A stretch of 16,385 nucleotides of DNA from the NCBI GenBank assembly GCA_003503535.1, contig DOCI01000355.1, positions 12,547 to 28,931 of the forward strand, read 5' to 3'. The notes under the pieces are model-generated. The model made no database searches. It was not told the origin of the DNA and was given only the letters and a program-made list of their open reading frames with translations. The translations under genes were made by a program, and so were the position numbers. Below are positions 1 to 8,461 of the stretch, one piece after another (position 1 is the stretch's first letter; each line of letters begins with the position of its first letter). The stretch is from Planctomycetaceae bacterium (GTDB lineage Bacteria > Planctomycetota > Planctomycetia > Planctomycetales > Planctomycetaceae).

Positions 1-477
1 GGCGATGGCCACGCGCTGCTGTTGCCCTCCGGAGAGCTGAAACGGTTTGTGATCGAGTCGATCTCCCAGACCGACACGGTCGGCGATGTAGGCGGCTCGG
101 GCTTCGTCTTTTTCCGAGATATCCTCGCCGTTGGGCCGGTACTGCAGAGGCAGCAGGATGTTTTCCAGAACCGTATATTGCGGAATCAAATGAAAGGACT
201 GGAAGATGAATCCAATCAGTTCGTTGCGGATGGCAGAGAGTTCGTCATCGTTGAGTGTGGCGACATCCTTACCGGCCAGCAGATAAGAACCTGAGGTGGG
301 ACGGTCGAGAGCACCCATCAGATTTAGCATTGTACTTTTACCACTTCCGGAAGATCCCATGATGGCGATGAAGTCACCTTCTGGGATGTCCAGACTGACG
401 CCCCGCAGGGCTTTCACGACGACATCACCTAAGTGGTAGTGCTTGGTCAAGTCGATGAGGCGGGCAGCATAAGCCAT
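1..477 (-). CDS. ABC transporter ATP-binding protein, MacB/LolD type (3' end missing)
   Basis: Reading the minus strand from the ATG at 477-475 gives 159 uninterrupted codons to the window edge, so the C-terminal part is missing. Visible motifs are the Walker A loop GSSGSGKST at residues 41-49, the Q-loop glutamine in FQSF at about 93, and the ABC signature LSGGQQQR at 148-155. The Walker B and H-loop lie beyond the edge. The early sequence IDLTKHYHLGD, the short IPEGDF turn before Walker A and the MGALDRPTSG stretch are typical of the MacB/LolD/FtsE-like ATPases that energise type VII (mechanotransmission) ABC systems. It follows the adaptor gene after a gap of about 117 nt and would be the third gene of a tripartite efflux operon, acting at the inner membrane with an FtsX-like permease presumably encoded further left. 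No strong Shine-Dalgarno is visible. The family call is firm; the exported substrate is unknown. Confidence 0.93.
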   Translation of the reverse strand, partial: MAYAARLIDLTKHYHLGDVVVKALRGVSLDIPEGDFIAIMGSSGSGKSTMLNLMGALDRPTSGSYLLAGKDVATLNDDELSAIRNELIGFIFQSFHLIPQYTVLENILLPLQYRPNGEDISEKDEARAAYIADRVGLGDRLDHKPFQLSGGQQQRVAIA

Positions 478-594
478 GGTAGAGTCAGGTTTCGTAGGTG
501 ATCTGCAGTCAGACAAGTGAAATGGATTTTCAGGTCCCCGAAGACATCGCTGGGCATTCCAGAAGTGAGCCTTTAAAGTTCAGGCACGTTCGAA

Positions 595-2598
595 TTACCG
601 ATTTCGCTTAGCGGCCACAGCTTTCCATTCGCCCAGACTGAGTGAGCCATTGGAATCAGAGTCGGCGGTATCGAACATGGCCTGCATTGGTTCGGGCAAT
701 TCCGATTTGCTCAATGCCCCATCGCCATCTTTATCCATCCGCTGGAAAAAGGCAGCAGGGTCACCACCACCAGGACCACCTGCAGGGCGATCGCCCTTAG
801 GTTTATCAGCCCCCTCTTTTCGACCTGCTTTCGGTTTAGGGGACTCGGATTGATCGCTTGCGGAATCGTCTTCCCCATTTTCGGCCAGTTCTGCGATGCG
901 GACTTCTTCGAGTTGCGTGATTTCATCTGCAAACAGTGAGCGAGGTGACATGATCACATTCTCACCCTGATTCACGCCTTCGAGGAGTTCGAGGTCGGTA
1001 TCGTTGGAATTGGCCACTTTGATTTTTCGACGTTCGACCGATTTCCCTTTCACCACCCAGGCATAGTAATCGCGACCAACCTGAACAACAGCTTGTACGG
1101 GAATTTGTAATACGTTGTCACGATCATCCACCACAACCTCAAACTCAGCGGAGATTCCTGGGCGAAGTAATCTCACCCGCTCGGGGGGATCGGTCAGATT
1201 GACAGCGATTTGATACTCTTTAATGTCTTGATTTGGAAAGGATCCCGAAAGGGGAACCGAGGAAATTTGTGAAACAACGCCATTGAAGACTTCACCTGGT
1301 TGGGCATCGGCTCGAATGATGACTGGCAGACCTAAGTCGAGTTTGCTGATCATCGATTCATGAATTCGGGCATCGATTTTCATTTTTGTCAGATCGGGAA
1401 TTTTCAGCAGTGCCTGACGTTCGCGAACGGTTGCCCCTTCGTAAATTTCTGGTTCGGAGGAACCACCACGACGGGATCCACTGGAGGCGTTGGCGTAAAC
1501 GATCTGGCCATCCTGCGGAGCTTTGAGTGTGCAAAACTCAATATGCTGAAGCCATTCGTTGTATTTTTCTTTTTCAACTTCAAGTGTCAGCAGAGCCGAT
1601 TGATATTCAGCTTCCGCTTTCGAAAGTGCAGCACTGGCCTGACGTTTGACGCGGTCGAGTTCACGCACGAATTCTGTTGCGTCGGCTTCAAGTTCACGTA
1701 TTGTCCGCTTGGAAGTGAAGTTTTCCAAAACGCGAAAATTTTCCTGCTCAACGCGTAACTCAATTTCGGCCTGAGTGACTGCGATTCGCTCTGCTTCCAG
1801 GTCGGACTGACTGCGGTATCCCTTTTTGGCAAGCCGTTTGGTGAACTCGTAGGATTCCCTTTTACGGGCGAGTTGTTCTTCCTTGAGGCGAATCTGTCCT
1901 GTAATTTTGTCGCGTTCCTGAGGCAACTCTCCTTCGATGTATTTGTTGTAATCAAGTTCCGCTAATTCGAGAGAGAGTTCGACGAAAGCAATGTCCGAAG
2001 TATTTTGTGTTTTTTGGATTTCGAGATTCTCTTTAGCCGTCGACAGTTTGGCTTCGGCCTGAGTGACATCAATTTCCTGCTGCCGGGCTTTTTCCTGAAG
2101 AGAAGAAGAATCCAGTTCAACAACGACGTCTCCCTCTTTCACAGAAACCCCTTCATCGACAATCGAGATGATGGTAGTCGATCCGGGAACCTCGCACGTG
2201 AGTGTTTCATTACGCTGGCTATCGAGAAAACCTCGTTCGTTGATCGTTATCCGAAATTTACCGCGCGCGACCGGTTTCGTAATCACATTTGCAGGAAGTG
2301 AGGAACTACTCGGGAACCACGAACCGACCATGTTCTTCAGTGGCTGGGGCCAGGGGGACTTTTCTGCCGGGGTCTGATTGGGGGATGCCGCCGAGTTCTC
2401 GGTAGAAGTCTGGTCCTCGGAGGTCTGAAACGCCCCCATCGCGTACATCGTCCCCGAGGCCAGCACCAGGACTCCACCGCAAAGGATCAGCCACAAACGG
2501 CCTTTCTTCTTGCGAGGCTGGTGGTATTCCGGGAACGTCTGTGTGTTCGAATCCGACATCGGATCCCGATTCATTTTTTCCGGAGTTGTCGTTGCCAT
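595..2598 (-). CDS. HlyD/MacA-family periplasmic efflux adaptor with C-terminal EF-hand pair
   Basis: This is a membrane-fusion (adaptor) subunit linking an inner-membrane pump to a TolC channel. From the chosen ATG (667 aa) it shows a basic stretch, RKKKGR, followed by one transmembrane segment at about 34-56, then a barrel-sandwich/lipoyl-like motif ([17 protein letters not shown], about 147-163). A long coiled-coil hairpin rich in Glu, Lys and Arg spans about 165-345, and beta-barrel and membrane-proximal domains extend to about 570. A hydrophilic linker rich in Gly, Pro and Lys then leads to two canonical 12-residue EF-hand loops, [12 protein letters not shown] (622-633) and [12 protein letters not shown] (646-657), which should bind calcium. 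An in-frame GTG lies 30 nt upstream at 2628, but the ATG has a better, though weak, AGGA ahead of it; ATGs at 2574 and 2559 are also possible starts. The N-terminal coding region lies inside the 3' end of the TolC-like gene. EF-hands are not part of standard adaptors. Confidence 0.92.
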   Translation of the reverse strand: MATTTPEKMNRDPMSDSNTQTFPEYHQPRKKKGRLWLILCGGVLVLASGTMYAMGAFQTSEDQTSTENSAASPNQTPAEKSPWPQPLKNMVGSWFPSSSSLPANVITKPVARGKFRITINERGFLDSQRNETLTCEVPGSTTIISIVDEGVSVKEGDVVVELDSSSLQEKARQQEIDVTQAEAKLSTAKENLEIQKTQNTSDIAFVELSLELAELDYNKYIEGELPQERDKITGQIRLKEEQLARKRESYEFTKRLAKKGYRSQSDLEAERIAVTQAEIELRVEQENFRVLENFTSKRTIRELEADATEFVRELDRVKRQASAALSKAEAEYQSALLTLEVEKEKYNEWLQHIEFCTLKAPQDGQIVYANASSGSRRGGSSEPEIYEGATVRERQALLKIPDLTKMKIDARIHESMISKLDLGLPVIIRADAQPGEVFNGVVSQISSVPLSGSFPNQDIKEYQIAVNLTDPPERVRLLRPGISAEFEVVVDDRDNVLQIPVQAVVQVGRDYYAWVVKGKSVERRKIKVANSNDTDLELLEGVNQGENVIMSPRSLFADEITQLEEVRIAELAENGEDDSASDQSESPKPKAGRKEGADKPKGDRPAGGPGGGDPAAFFQRMDKDGDGALSKSELPEPMQAMFDTADSDSNGSLSLGEWKAVAAKRNR

Positions 2599-5257
2599 AA
2601 TCGTTCGGTCCTGTGAGTTTAGTCTCACTCAGTGGCAGGAGGGTGAGGTCAATTTCACCTGCAGGTGTCAGTGGAGGGCAGAACTGGTTGGGTTCGATTC
2701 CGATACCGGAATCGATACCGGCGTCTTGGGAATCGTATAGCCGTTGGTAAAACGGATCAATCCACATGCCCTGTTCATCTATTTCCATAATTCCCATATC
2801 ACGATAAATCGCAAGTCGCGATCGCTCGTAATTTGCCCAAATTAGGACAAGACGGTTTTGGGAATCGAGAATATTGTTAAGAGCATCAATCAGGTTTCGA
2901 CCCCGAACCCCCGAGTTCGTGTTCCCACCCGGAGCATTCGATTCTTCAACAGCTTGATCATATTGTAACACATTGATACGTAAAGATTGACGTGCTGTTT
3001 CCAAATTTTGCTCTAAAACCTGCAAATCTCTCCATGAAGTCCGGATCTGGAGCTTCACATTATCCTCGAATTCCATGTAATCCCGTCGAGCTCTCTGATA
3101 ATTAACCTGCGCCGCCCTGTATTGGTTTCGCTCTGCAACCTGATCTAATGGGGCAGTAAACTGAACTCCTACCCGGTGACTGCTGCTTTGTCCACTGAAG
3201 TCGAACGGTCTGCTCGTGCCAGGCTCTGTACGAATATCCCCTTCAACAACAACATCCACTGCGGATTTCAGTCGATTGGCAATCACATCAACCGTTCGGC
3301 GGGCATCCATCACACTACCACGTTGATTCATCAAATCCAGCCGATTTTCCAGAGCCAGCCCAATGGAATCATTCAGATTGAATTCGTAACGGTTGATATC
3401 GATCAATTCGGAACGCAATCCGACCTGAATCACCTGCATTCCCTGAGCTTTGACCAGGAGGTCTTCACGCAAATCCAGAGTTTCCTCGATGGCCTTTACG
3501 AGAGAATCCTGATCAGATTCCCCCTGTTCCAAATATTTACGAATTCGATCGAAGGAGCGAGAAAGAGCAGAGATCTCCCCCTTGAGGTTCACGAGTTGTT
3601 CAGCATCGCGATCCATTGTGCTGAGAATACGGTCGCGAGTTTCTTCATCTTTGATATTGGCTAGTCGTTCCGGTTTGTTCTGCTGAACTTTCTCGGCATC
3701 GATATTCACCAGGGGAATACCTTCCTCAATTAGAATCTTATAGAGTCTCTCGAGTTCAGTCAGTGCCAGCTTCGTTTGCTCAAGATCCGGGGCTTGGTTA
3801 TCAAGCAGGCCAATGATAGCGATTGAGGCTTCAATTTCGCCAAGAAGTCGCTCAAAGAGCGGGGCGATCAATTCAAATTGTTCGAGACCGGAATCGTCTA
3901 TCGTCATTTCGAAATCGGGCGGCAAGCCAAGTTGAATTTTATAGGAATCCAGGCTTTCCTGGTATCGCTGACGTGATGTCAGCAAGTTGATGCGGGAACT
4001 GGCCAGGCGAGATTCAATCTGAATGACATCAAATGGCGTGACTTCACTGCGAAGATATTGAACGAGTTCTCGTGCAGCTTTGAGAAACAGTTCGTCGTCA
4101 CTCAAAGATGTTAATTCCTGTGCCTGTTCAGCCGACATTGCTCCCGACCAAACCAGTTCTTTTTGGATTTCGTCAAACCGGACTTTATCAGCCAGAGAAT
4201 CAGGAATCACAAGCTCTGCAGGCAAGGTTTCGAGTTCAGCTCCAAGATTTCCTGGAGGAGCCCCGGCATTAACACGGAGTTCGATGACCTGTCGTTCCAA
4301 CTGGCTGATGTTGTATTCCTGATTGCGAATACTTTGCATCTGTGTGAGCAGTCCCAGATAGCCACCACCAACGGTATCGACGAACAATGATTTCCGAAAT
4401 CGAGCCAAGTCGCGTACGGAGTAAAGCACATCTCGTTCGGCTTGCGTTAAACCTTCAAGAGCGATTTTACGTCCGGCATTAAGCAGTAAAGGCTGCACGA
4501 GTCGGTACGAAAGGATACTGGCTGAGTTTGTTCCGGCATTAGGACCTGAAAAAATCCATAAGGTATTATTGGCCAGTTCCATCGCCCATTGACCGCCTGT
4601 CGGCAAAAGTTGACTCACGCCAAATCGGGAATTATTTCGCAGGGAATCCTGCACACCCGGTACATTCTCATAAGTTAAACCGCTTCCCGGTTCGCCTCCA
4701 CCGATGCCAAGATAACGAACCTGAAAGCGAAAACGTTCCAGCGTGAGTGCCAATGCCGCCAGATAAGTTTGCTCCAGTTGGAACTGATATTCCCGACCAT
4801 TCAGGTAACTCAGTTCGACGGCATCGAGGATTGTCAAATTCTCGATTTTGGGCAGGGGGCAGATGTATTCGCCCGTTGCTTCATCGACCATTTCCGGTGT
4901 GAATTCGAAATTTGCCAGCCAGATGGGATTTTCGACGCTAAGAGCATTTCCATACTTATGCCAGCCTTTGTAGCCGGGAATTCCATCAGGTCGTTGCATA
5001 TCGGTAGCCGCAGCGGGATCGTCTGGCGGCATCGCTTCGAAATCTGGGGGATACGGATCGAAAAAGCGACTCTGAGGACTGGGAGTCAGTGCTGTTCTGG
5101 GATTGACCCATCTCGGGTCGGATTGTTTTTCGTCAAGAATGCGATATGTATCCTTGTCAGCCTGTTTTCGCCAAAACTGTTGCGAGCAGCCGGAGAATGC
5201 AAGAATCAGTGCCATTACAATCAGTAAGGATTTCTCACGAGAAAATCGATGAGACAT
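2306..5257 (-). CDS. TolC-like outer-membrane efflux lipoprotein, unusually long
   Basis: This is the outer-membrane channel of the tripartite pump. From the ATG at 5257 it is 983 aa, about twice the usual TolC-family length. An in-frame ATG at 5287 would add 10 residues. The N-terminus has a basic segment, the hydrophobic stretch [11 protein letters not shown] and a lipobox-like SGC, giving a predicted lipidated Cys at residue 24. Two outer-membrane-efflux repeats are visible: the first starts at [15 protein letters not shown] (about 141) and the second at [19 protein letters not shown] (about 628). Both are rich in Gln, Arg and Glu coiled helix, and the second contains sheet-like stretches such as [12 protein letters not shown] charged helical insert fills about 455-620 between them. 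After the last core residues ([17 protein letters not shown]) comes a Pro/Gly/Asp-rich tail of about 150 residues whose final 97 codons overlap the adaptor gene in another frame. It is the first gene of the operon. The function is well supported; the tail and exact start are less certain. Confidence 0.9.
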   Translation of the reverse strand: MSHRFSREKSLLIVMALILAFSGCSQQFWRKQADKDTYRILDEKQSDPRWVNPRTALTPSPQSRFFDPYPPDFEAMPPDDPAAATDMQRPDGIPGYKGWHKYGNALSVENPIWLANFEFTPEMVDEATGEYICPLPKIENLTILDAVELSYLNGREYQFQLEQTYLAALALTLERFRFQVRYLGIGGGEPGSGLTYENVPGVQDSLRNNSRFGVSQLLPTGGQWAMELANNTLWIFSGPNAGTNSASILSYRLVQPLLLNAGRKIALEGLTQAERDVLYSVRDLARFRKSLFVDTVGGGYLGLLTQMQSIRNQEYNISQLERQVIELRVNAGAPPGNLGAELETLPAELVIPDSLADKVRFDEIQKELVWSGAMSAEQAQELTSLSDDELFLKAARELVQYLRSEVTPFDVIQIESRLASSRINLLTSRQRYQESLDSYKIQLGLPPDFEMTIDDSGLEQFELIAPLFERLLGEIEASIAIIGLLDNQAPDLEQTKLALTELERLYKILIEEGIPLVNIDAEKVQQNKPERLANIKDEETRDRILSTMDRDAEQLVNLKGEISALSRSFDRIRKYLEQGESDQDSLVKAIEETLDLREDLLVKAQGMQVIQVGLRSELIDINRYEFNLNDSIGLALENRLDLMNQRGSVMDARRTVDVIANRLKSAVDVVVEGDIRTEPGTSRPFDFSGQSSSHRVGVQFTAPLDQVAERNQYRAAQVNYQRARRDYMEFEDNVKLQIRTSWRDLQVLEQNLETARQSLRINVLQYDQAVEESNAPGGNTNSGVRGRNLIDALNNILDSQNRLVLIWANYERSRLAIYRDMGIMEIDEQGMWIDPFYQRLYDSQDAGIDSGIGIEPNQFCPPLTPAGEIDLTLLPLSETKLTGPNDYGNDNSGKNESGSDVGFEHTDVPGIPPASQEERPFVADPLRWSPGAGLGDDVRDGGVSDLRGPDFYRELGGIPQSDPGRKVPLAPATEEHGRFVVPE

Positions 5258-5562
5258 CCTGCGCTCTGTTATTAGAGTCTGATCCATCAGACGCGTACCT
5301 GTTCCATCCAGAAGCCGTGCGATTGAAGGGAATCATCAAGGCTAATCCGTGCCTCTCCCTACAGATCAGTTTCGGCATAGGAACAATCATTAGATCAGAC
5401 AGAACTGTTTCATCCGACATCCTCAACCTATCCCCCCTGAATTAACATTTCTGGTCCAAAGTCGTGGACGGTTCACAAACCGGCATAACTGTATAACCCA
5501 GTCTGGCACATTATTTTGTGGTTGAATCCAAGCTTGAAAGCTCTTTGCATGCCAGAGATAAG
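5258..5562. other. Intergenic region upstream of the efflux operon
   Basis: About 305 nt lie between the oxidoreductase stop and the TolC-like start, both genes being on the minus strand. It should hold the efflux operon promoter and its 5' leader, but I could not settle on a convincing -35/-10 pair. No strong hairpin followed by a T-run was found that would end the oxidoreductase transcript; only a weak AGCTT/AAAGCT dyad at about 5531-5542 is visible. Small reading frames here have no protein-like features. Confidence 0.5.
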
Positions 5563-6774
5563 TTAATTCATGAGCGTCAATGGGTTCTCTCGCACTTCCA
5601 GGGGGAATGAAATGGTTCGTCCGTTCTGACGGTGGGATTCAAAAACGGCAGAGATCATTTCGACAGTCTGGGCTGCTTCTTTAGCACTGCAAAGAGGATC
5701 CCGATCTTCCTCGATGGCCGATATCAAGTCTTCACAGGGAACCTGATGGTGCTGAACCCCGGAAACATGCTTGGGATTCGGCTCCGGGAGATCTGCTCCG
5801 GCCGAACTGATCTTCAACCAGGGTTTCCCATTTTGAGAGGGTGCGAACGGATTGCCAGGAATCAGATGAGCAAAGTCGGTTTCATCGCAGCGAAGTTCAA
5901 TCATGCCTTTTGATCCAATCAATTGCAGGCCGAACCCATGGCTGCCAATGCCTCCGTTTGCAATCGATTCAAAATATCCAACGACTCCTGAATCAAACAG
6001 GTATCGTGCATGAAGTTCGTTTCCTGCGATGGGACCGATTGCTTCTGGTCCGTCATGCACATCCTGCTTCGTAACGAGATGACCATCCTGCTGCATAACC
6101 GCAGAGCACGATTTCGGAGCACCTCCAAAATAAGTCATCAAATTTAAGACGTGCGAACCGAGAACCCACAAATCTTCTGCACCGCCACGGGGATCGCATT
6201 TCCCTCGTCCTCGAATCTCAAGCAACTTCCCGATCACGTCAGTTGCAATCAGCCGATCAATCATCTGTAATTCATTGCGATATCGATTCCGATGCGCGAC
6301 TGCTATTTTTACGTTGTGTTTCTTCGCTGCGGCCAGCACTTCGTGTGCTTCTTTGAGCGTTCGGACGAAAGGCTTTTCGACATAAATTCCTTTCGCTCCC
6401 GCCTCAATAGCCGCCATGATCATTGCATGATGCTGATCGGGGTGACGCGGACAGACCGCCACAATCTCAGGCCGAACTTTCTGCAGCATCTCGTGGTAGT
6501 CGACATAGCCTGCTTCGGCATCGAGTTTCAGTTTGGACACCTCCCGCAGTAATCCTTCCTCATTGGCATCCGCGACCGCAACGATTTCTGTTCGATCAAC
6601 ATCATGCCAAACCGTGTCCAATCCATGCCCAAAGTTCCCCCGCCCGGTATGCCCAATCACACCGACACGATAAACTTTTGTATCGATATTTGCAGCCAGA
6701 GCCTGCAGTCCCCAGTTCGTAGTAACCCCCCAGACGAGCCCAAAACTTCCGAGTGTAAATTGACGTCGTTGCAT
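5563..6774 (-). CDS. Tat-exported Gfo/Idh/MocA-family oxidoreductase
   Basis: This 403-aa protein belongs to the NAD(P)-dependent sugar or inositol dehydrogenase-like family. The N-terminus MQRRQFTLGSFG has a twin-arginine motif followed by a hydrophobic stretch ending ALA at about 25-27, so export in folded form with cofactor is expected. The Rossmann fold begins at YRVGVIGHTGRGNFG (35-49), and the first strand and helix continue to EIVAVADAN. The family EKP motif lies at 133-135 (IYVEKPF) and contains the lysine usually involved in catalysis. The second-domain segment DLWVLGSHVLNLMTYFGG (201-218) supplies the conserved His at about 208. An AGGA about 9 nt before the ATG supports the start. 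It is transcribed alone or ahead of the efflux operon, with about 305 nt between them. Planctomycetes carry many such paralogues; the substrate, probably a sugar or sugar acid, cannot be told. Confidence 0.93.
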   Translation of the reverse strand: MQRRQFTLGSFGLVWGVTTNWGLQALAANIDTKVYRVGVIGHTGRGNFGHGLDTVWHDVDRTEIVAVADANEEGLLREVSKLKLDAEAGYVDYHEMLQKVRPEIVAVCPRHPDQHHAMIMAAIEAGAKGIYVEKPFVRTLKEAHEVLAAAKKHNVKIAVAHRNRYRNELQMIDRLIATDVIGKLLEIRGRGKCDPRGGAEDLWVLGSHVLNLMTYFGGAPKSCSAVMQQDGHLVTKQDVHDGPEAIGPIAGNELHARYLFDSGVVGYFESIANGGIGSHGFGLQLIGSKGMIELRCDETDFAHLIPGNPFAPSQNGKPWLKISSAGADLPEPNPKHVSGVQHHQVPCEDLISAIEEDRDPLCSAKEAAQTVEMISAVFESHRQNGRTISFPLEVRENPLTLMN

Positions 6775-6934
6775 AGCGATAATTCCTGATTCTTATTGAT
6801 AATTGAATTTCAAAATACAGCCGTAAGACATTCTGTAATATTGGGCAGCGGGTTCAGTTCAGTGGATTAGGTCATCATAATCCATCAACAGAACTGCAAA
6901 ATTAAGTGCATGACAATGCTAAGGATTCATTTCT

Positions 6935-6988
6935 GCACACTAACTGTGCGATTTGGCACACTCATTCAAACTAAACTGTGACAAATCG
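6935..6988. promoter_or_regulatory. Nested inverted repeats, CRP/FNR-like dyad
   Basis: Three overlapping dyads share the same element. GCACA (6935-6939) pairs with TGTGC (6945-6949). TGTGC (6945-6949) then pairs with GCACA (6956-6960) across 6 nt, which is the TGTG-N8-CACA geometry of CRP/FNR-family operators. Finally CGATTTGGCACA (6949-6960) pairs with TGTGACAAATCG (6977-6988) with a single mismatch across 16 nt. The site lies about 160-215 nt upstream of the oxidoreductase start and about 280 nt upstream of the barrel gene. Use as an operator is inference from geometry only. Confidence 0.4.
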
Positions 6989-7256
6989 TCATAATCGCTT
7001 TAGTCTAACATAGAATATCGGCATATTCCTCATGCAGAGTATTTCAGGGAATGCCAGAACAACTCAGCACACCGATAGTTCAGGTAATTGAGGAGTTACC
7101 GGACTAGACCATTTTCAAATGGATACTGCAGTTGCATGACTGCATTAAACGGCGATTAATAGCTGTGTTTGTTCATACCATACGCTGCAGTTCAATTTTG
7201 AATATGCTCCAGGGATTCCCCTCAATTAGACTGAACATCGTTATTTCTGTTGATTT

Positions 7257-7264
7257 GGGGAGAG
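7257..7264 (+). promoter_or_regulatory. Strong ribosome binding site fixing the barrel-protein start
   Basis: GGGGAGAG ends 6 nt before the ATG at 7271. This places translation initiation at the codon that begins a well-formed signal peptide and argues against the out-of-frame ATG at 7132. Confidence 0.8.
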
Positions 7265-7270
7265 TGATCA

Positions 7271-8275
7271 ATGCGCAGGGTCAGTTTTATTTTTTGCAGC
7301 TGGCTATTGAGCCTGTCTGTTGCACCTGTCGAGGCAGGTCTGTTTGACAATGTCTTTCAAAACACTTCGGATTGCTGCATCGACAGTTGCTGTGATGACA
7401 CCTGTTACTGGGACGAATGTGTGGACTCCTGCTGCGACGATGGCTGCTGTGGCGGTGATGACCTGTTATTGGGAATTTTTGCATCGAGTGACCACTGCTT
7501 TGATGACTTCATCAGCCCGATGACGAATCCGGTCTTCTTCGAGGATCCACGAACACTGACCGAATTGCGTCCGATTTACATTCACCATGTCGTTCCTCAA
7601 GGAGTGGGTGGTGGAGAAATCAATTTAATGGCCGTTCAAATTCGTGCCGCTCTGACTGATCGTGTTTCACTGGTTGCCGCCAAAGACGGCTATTTGACGT
7701 CGTCCAATGCGGTCATCGATGATGGCTGGGCTGATGTCGCTCTCGGACTGAAATATACAGTATTTCGGGATACTTGCGCTGGCAAGTTACTGAGTGTTGG
7801 AGCTTCGTATGAAATGCCAGTTGGATCTCATAGAGCTGCTCAAGGAAATGGCGATGGAGAATTTCATCTGTATGCGACTGGTGGAACCAGAGTAGGCGAT
7901 AATATGCATTATCTGGCTGCAGCCGGTCTCCGTCTCCCAGCCGATGCCGCTGACGAAAGCAAATCGATGTATTTGTCTCAGCATCTCGACTATATGGTCA
8001 GCAAGAAATTCTACCTGTTGACTGAAATGAACTGGTTCAGTTGGTTCCAGGGTGGGAATCGAGGCGTTCCTGGTCTCCCCTCCGTCGAAGGACTGGATTT
8101 CTTCAACCTTGGGGCTCCAGATGTCGCAGGCAACAACATCGTGACTATGGCTTGGGGTGCCAAGTACAAACCAACCTGTAATCAGGAAATTGGTCTGGCT
8201 TATGAAATTCCAATCAGCAGTCGAAACGATGTTATCAGCAATCGTCTGACCGTCGATTACATTGTCCGCTATTAA
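7271..8275 (+). CDS. Secreted outer-membrane beta-barrel-like protein with Cys/Asp-rich N-terminal segment
   Basis: This is a 334-aa hypothetical protein. A signal peptide (MRRVSFIFCSWLLSLSVAPVEA, cleavage after about residue 22) is followed by an acidic, Cys-rich segment: ten Cys between residues 35 and 60, with Cys at 35, 40, 45, 50, 55 and 60 exactly five apart and extra partners at 36, 41, 54 and 59. The rest, from about residue 95, alternates amphipathic strands and turns (for example ADVALGLKYTVF, LLSVGASYEMPVG, NIVTMAWGAKY, EIGLAYEIPISS) and ends in an aromatic residue (DYIVRY). That pattern fits an outer-membrane beta-barrel of the kind often annotated as transporter or phenol-degradation MetA-like. 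The Cys segment could bind metal or crosslink at the cell surface; neither is shown. It has its own strong Shine-Dalgarno and a terminator 50 nt after the stop, so it is probably monocistronic. Confidence 0.85.
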   Translation: MRRVSFIFCSWLLSLSVAPVEAGLFDNVFQNTSDCCIDSCCDDTCYWDECVDSCCDDGCCGGDDLLLGIFASSDHCFDDFISPMTNPVFFEDPRTLTELRPIYIHHVVPQGVGGGEINLMAVQIRAALTDRVSLVAAKDGYLTSSNAVIDDGWADVALGLKYTVFRDTCAGKLLSVGASYEMPVGSHRAAQGNGDGEFHLYATGGTRVGDNMHYLAAAGLRLPADAADESKSMYLSQHLDYMVSKKFYLLTEMNWFSWFQGGNRGVPGLPSVEGLDFFNLGAPDVAGNNIVTMAWGAKYKPTCNQEIGLAYEIPISSRNDVISNRLTVDYIVRY

Positions 8276-8324
8276 TCGTTGAGTTACCTTGTCTGAATCA
8301 GACGAGTATTGCATTGGGGCAAAT

Positions 8325-8356
8325 AAAAACCACGGAGGAATTCCTCCGTGGTTTTT
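8325..8356 (+). terminator. Rho-independent terminator, perfect inverted repeat
   Basis: Sixteen-base arms, 8325-8340 and 8341-8356, are exact reverse complements, with the GC-rich core CCACGGAGGAA facing TTCCTCCGTGG and A/T runs at both ends. The folded RNA would have a long stem with a 4-nt AAUU loop and a trailing U-run. Because the A-run precedes and the T-run follows, it can also work on the minus strand for the convergent DUF1559 gene, whose stop lies about 105 nt away. Confidence 0.9.
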
Positions 8357-8461
8357 TATTTCGAGCATATTCATAAACGAATTGCAGCATTCAGTAGGAG
8401 TAAACACAGTGTCATTTGCGCACTGATTCCCATACGGCTGCAGAATTCATTTTAAAATGGT

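Larger units (their letters stand above)
6775..7270. other. Divergent intergenic region with clustered dyads
   Basis: About 496 nt lie between the minus-strand oxidoreductase and the plus-strand barrel gene, so promoters for both should be here. It contains a cluster of nested inverted repeats at 6935-6988 and three small dyads at 7083-7144, listed separately. The 71-aa frame starting at 7132 overlaps the barrel gene out of frame and is not considered coding. No clear sigma-70 hexamer pair was identified on either strand. Confidence 0.6.

Noticed and set aside
2599..2628. GTG start for the adaptor 30 nt upstream
   Set aside because: No Shine-Dalgarno precedes it. The ATG at 2598 has at least an AGGA, though starts at 2574 or 2559 remain possible.
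5493..5510. Possible sigma-54 promoter (CTGGCAC followed by TTTGT)
   Set aside because: The -24 part fits, but the -12 GC is missing.
6954..6970. Second sigma-54-like site (TTGGCAC then TTCAA)
   Set aside because: It lacks the -12 GC dinucleotide, and the same bases are better explained as part of the inverted-repeat cluster.
7132..7347. 71-codon frame overlapping the start of the barrel gene
   Set aside because: It has no ribosome site and overlaps out of frame a gene with a strong ribosome site and signal peptide.
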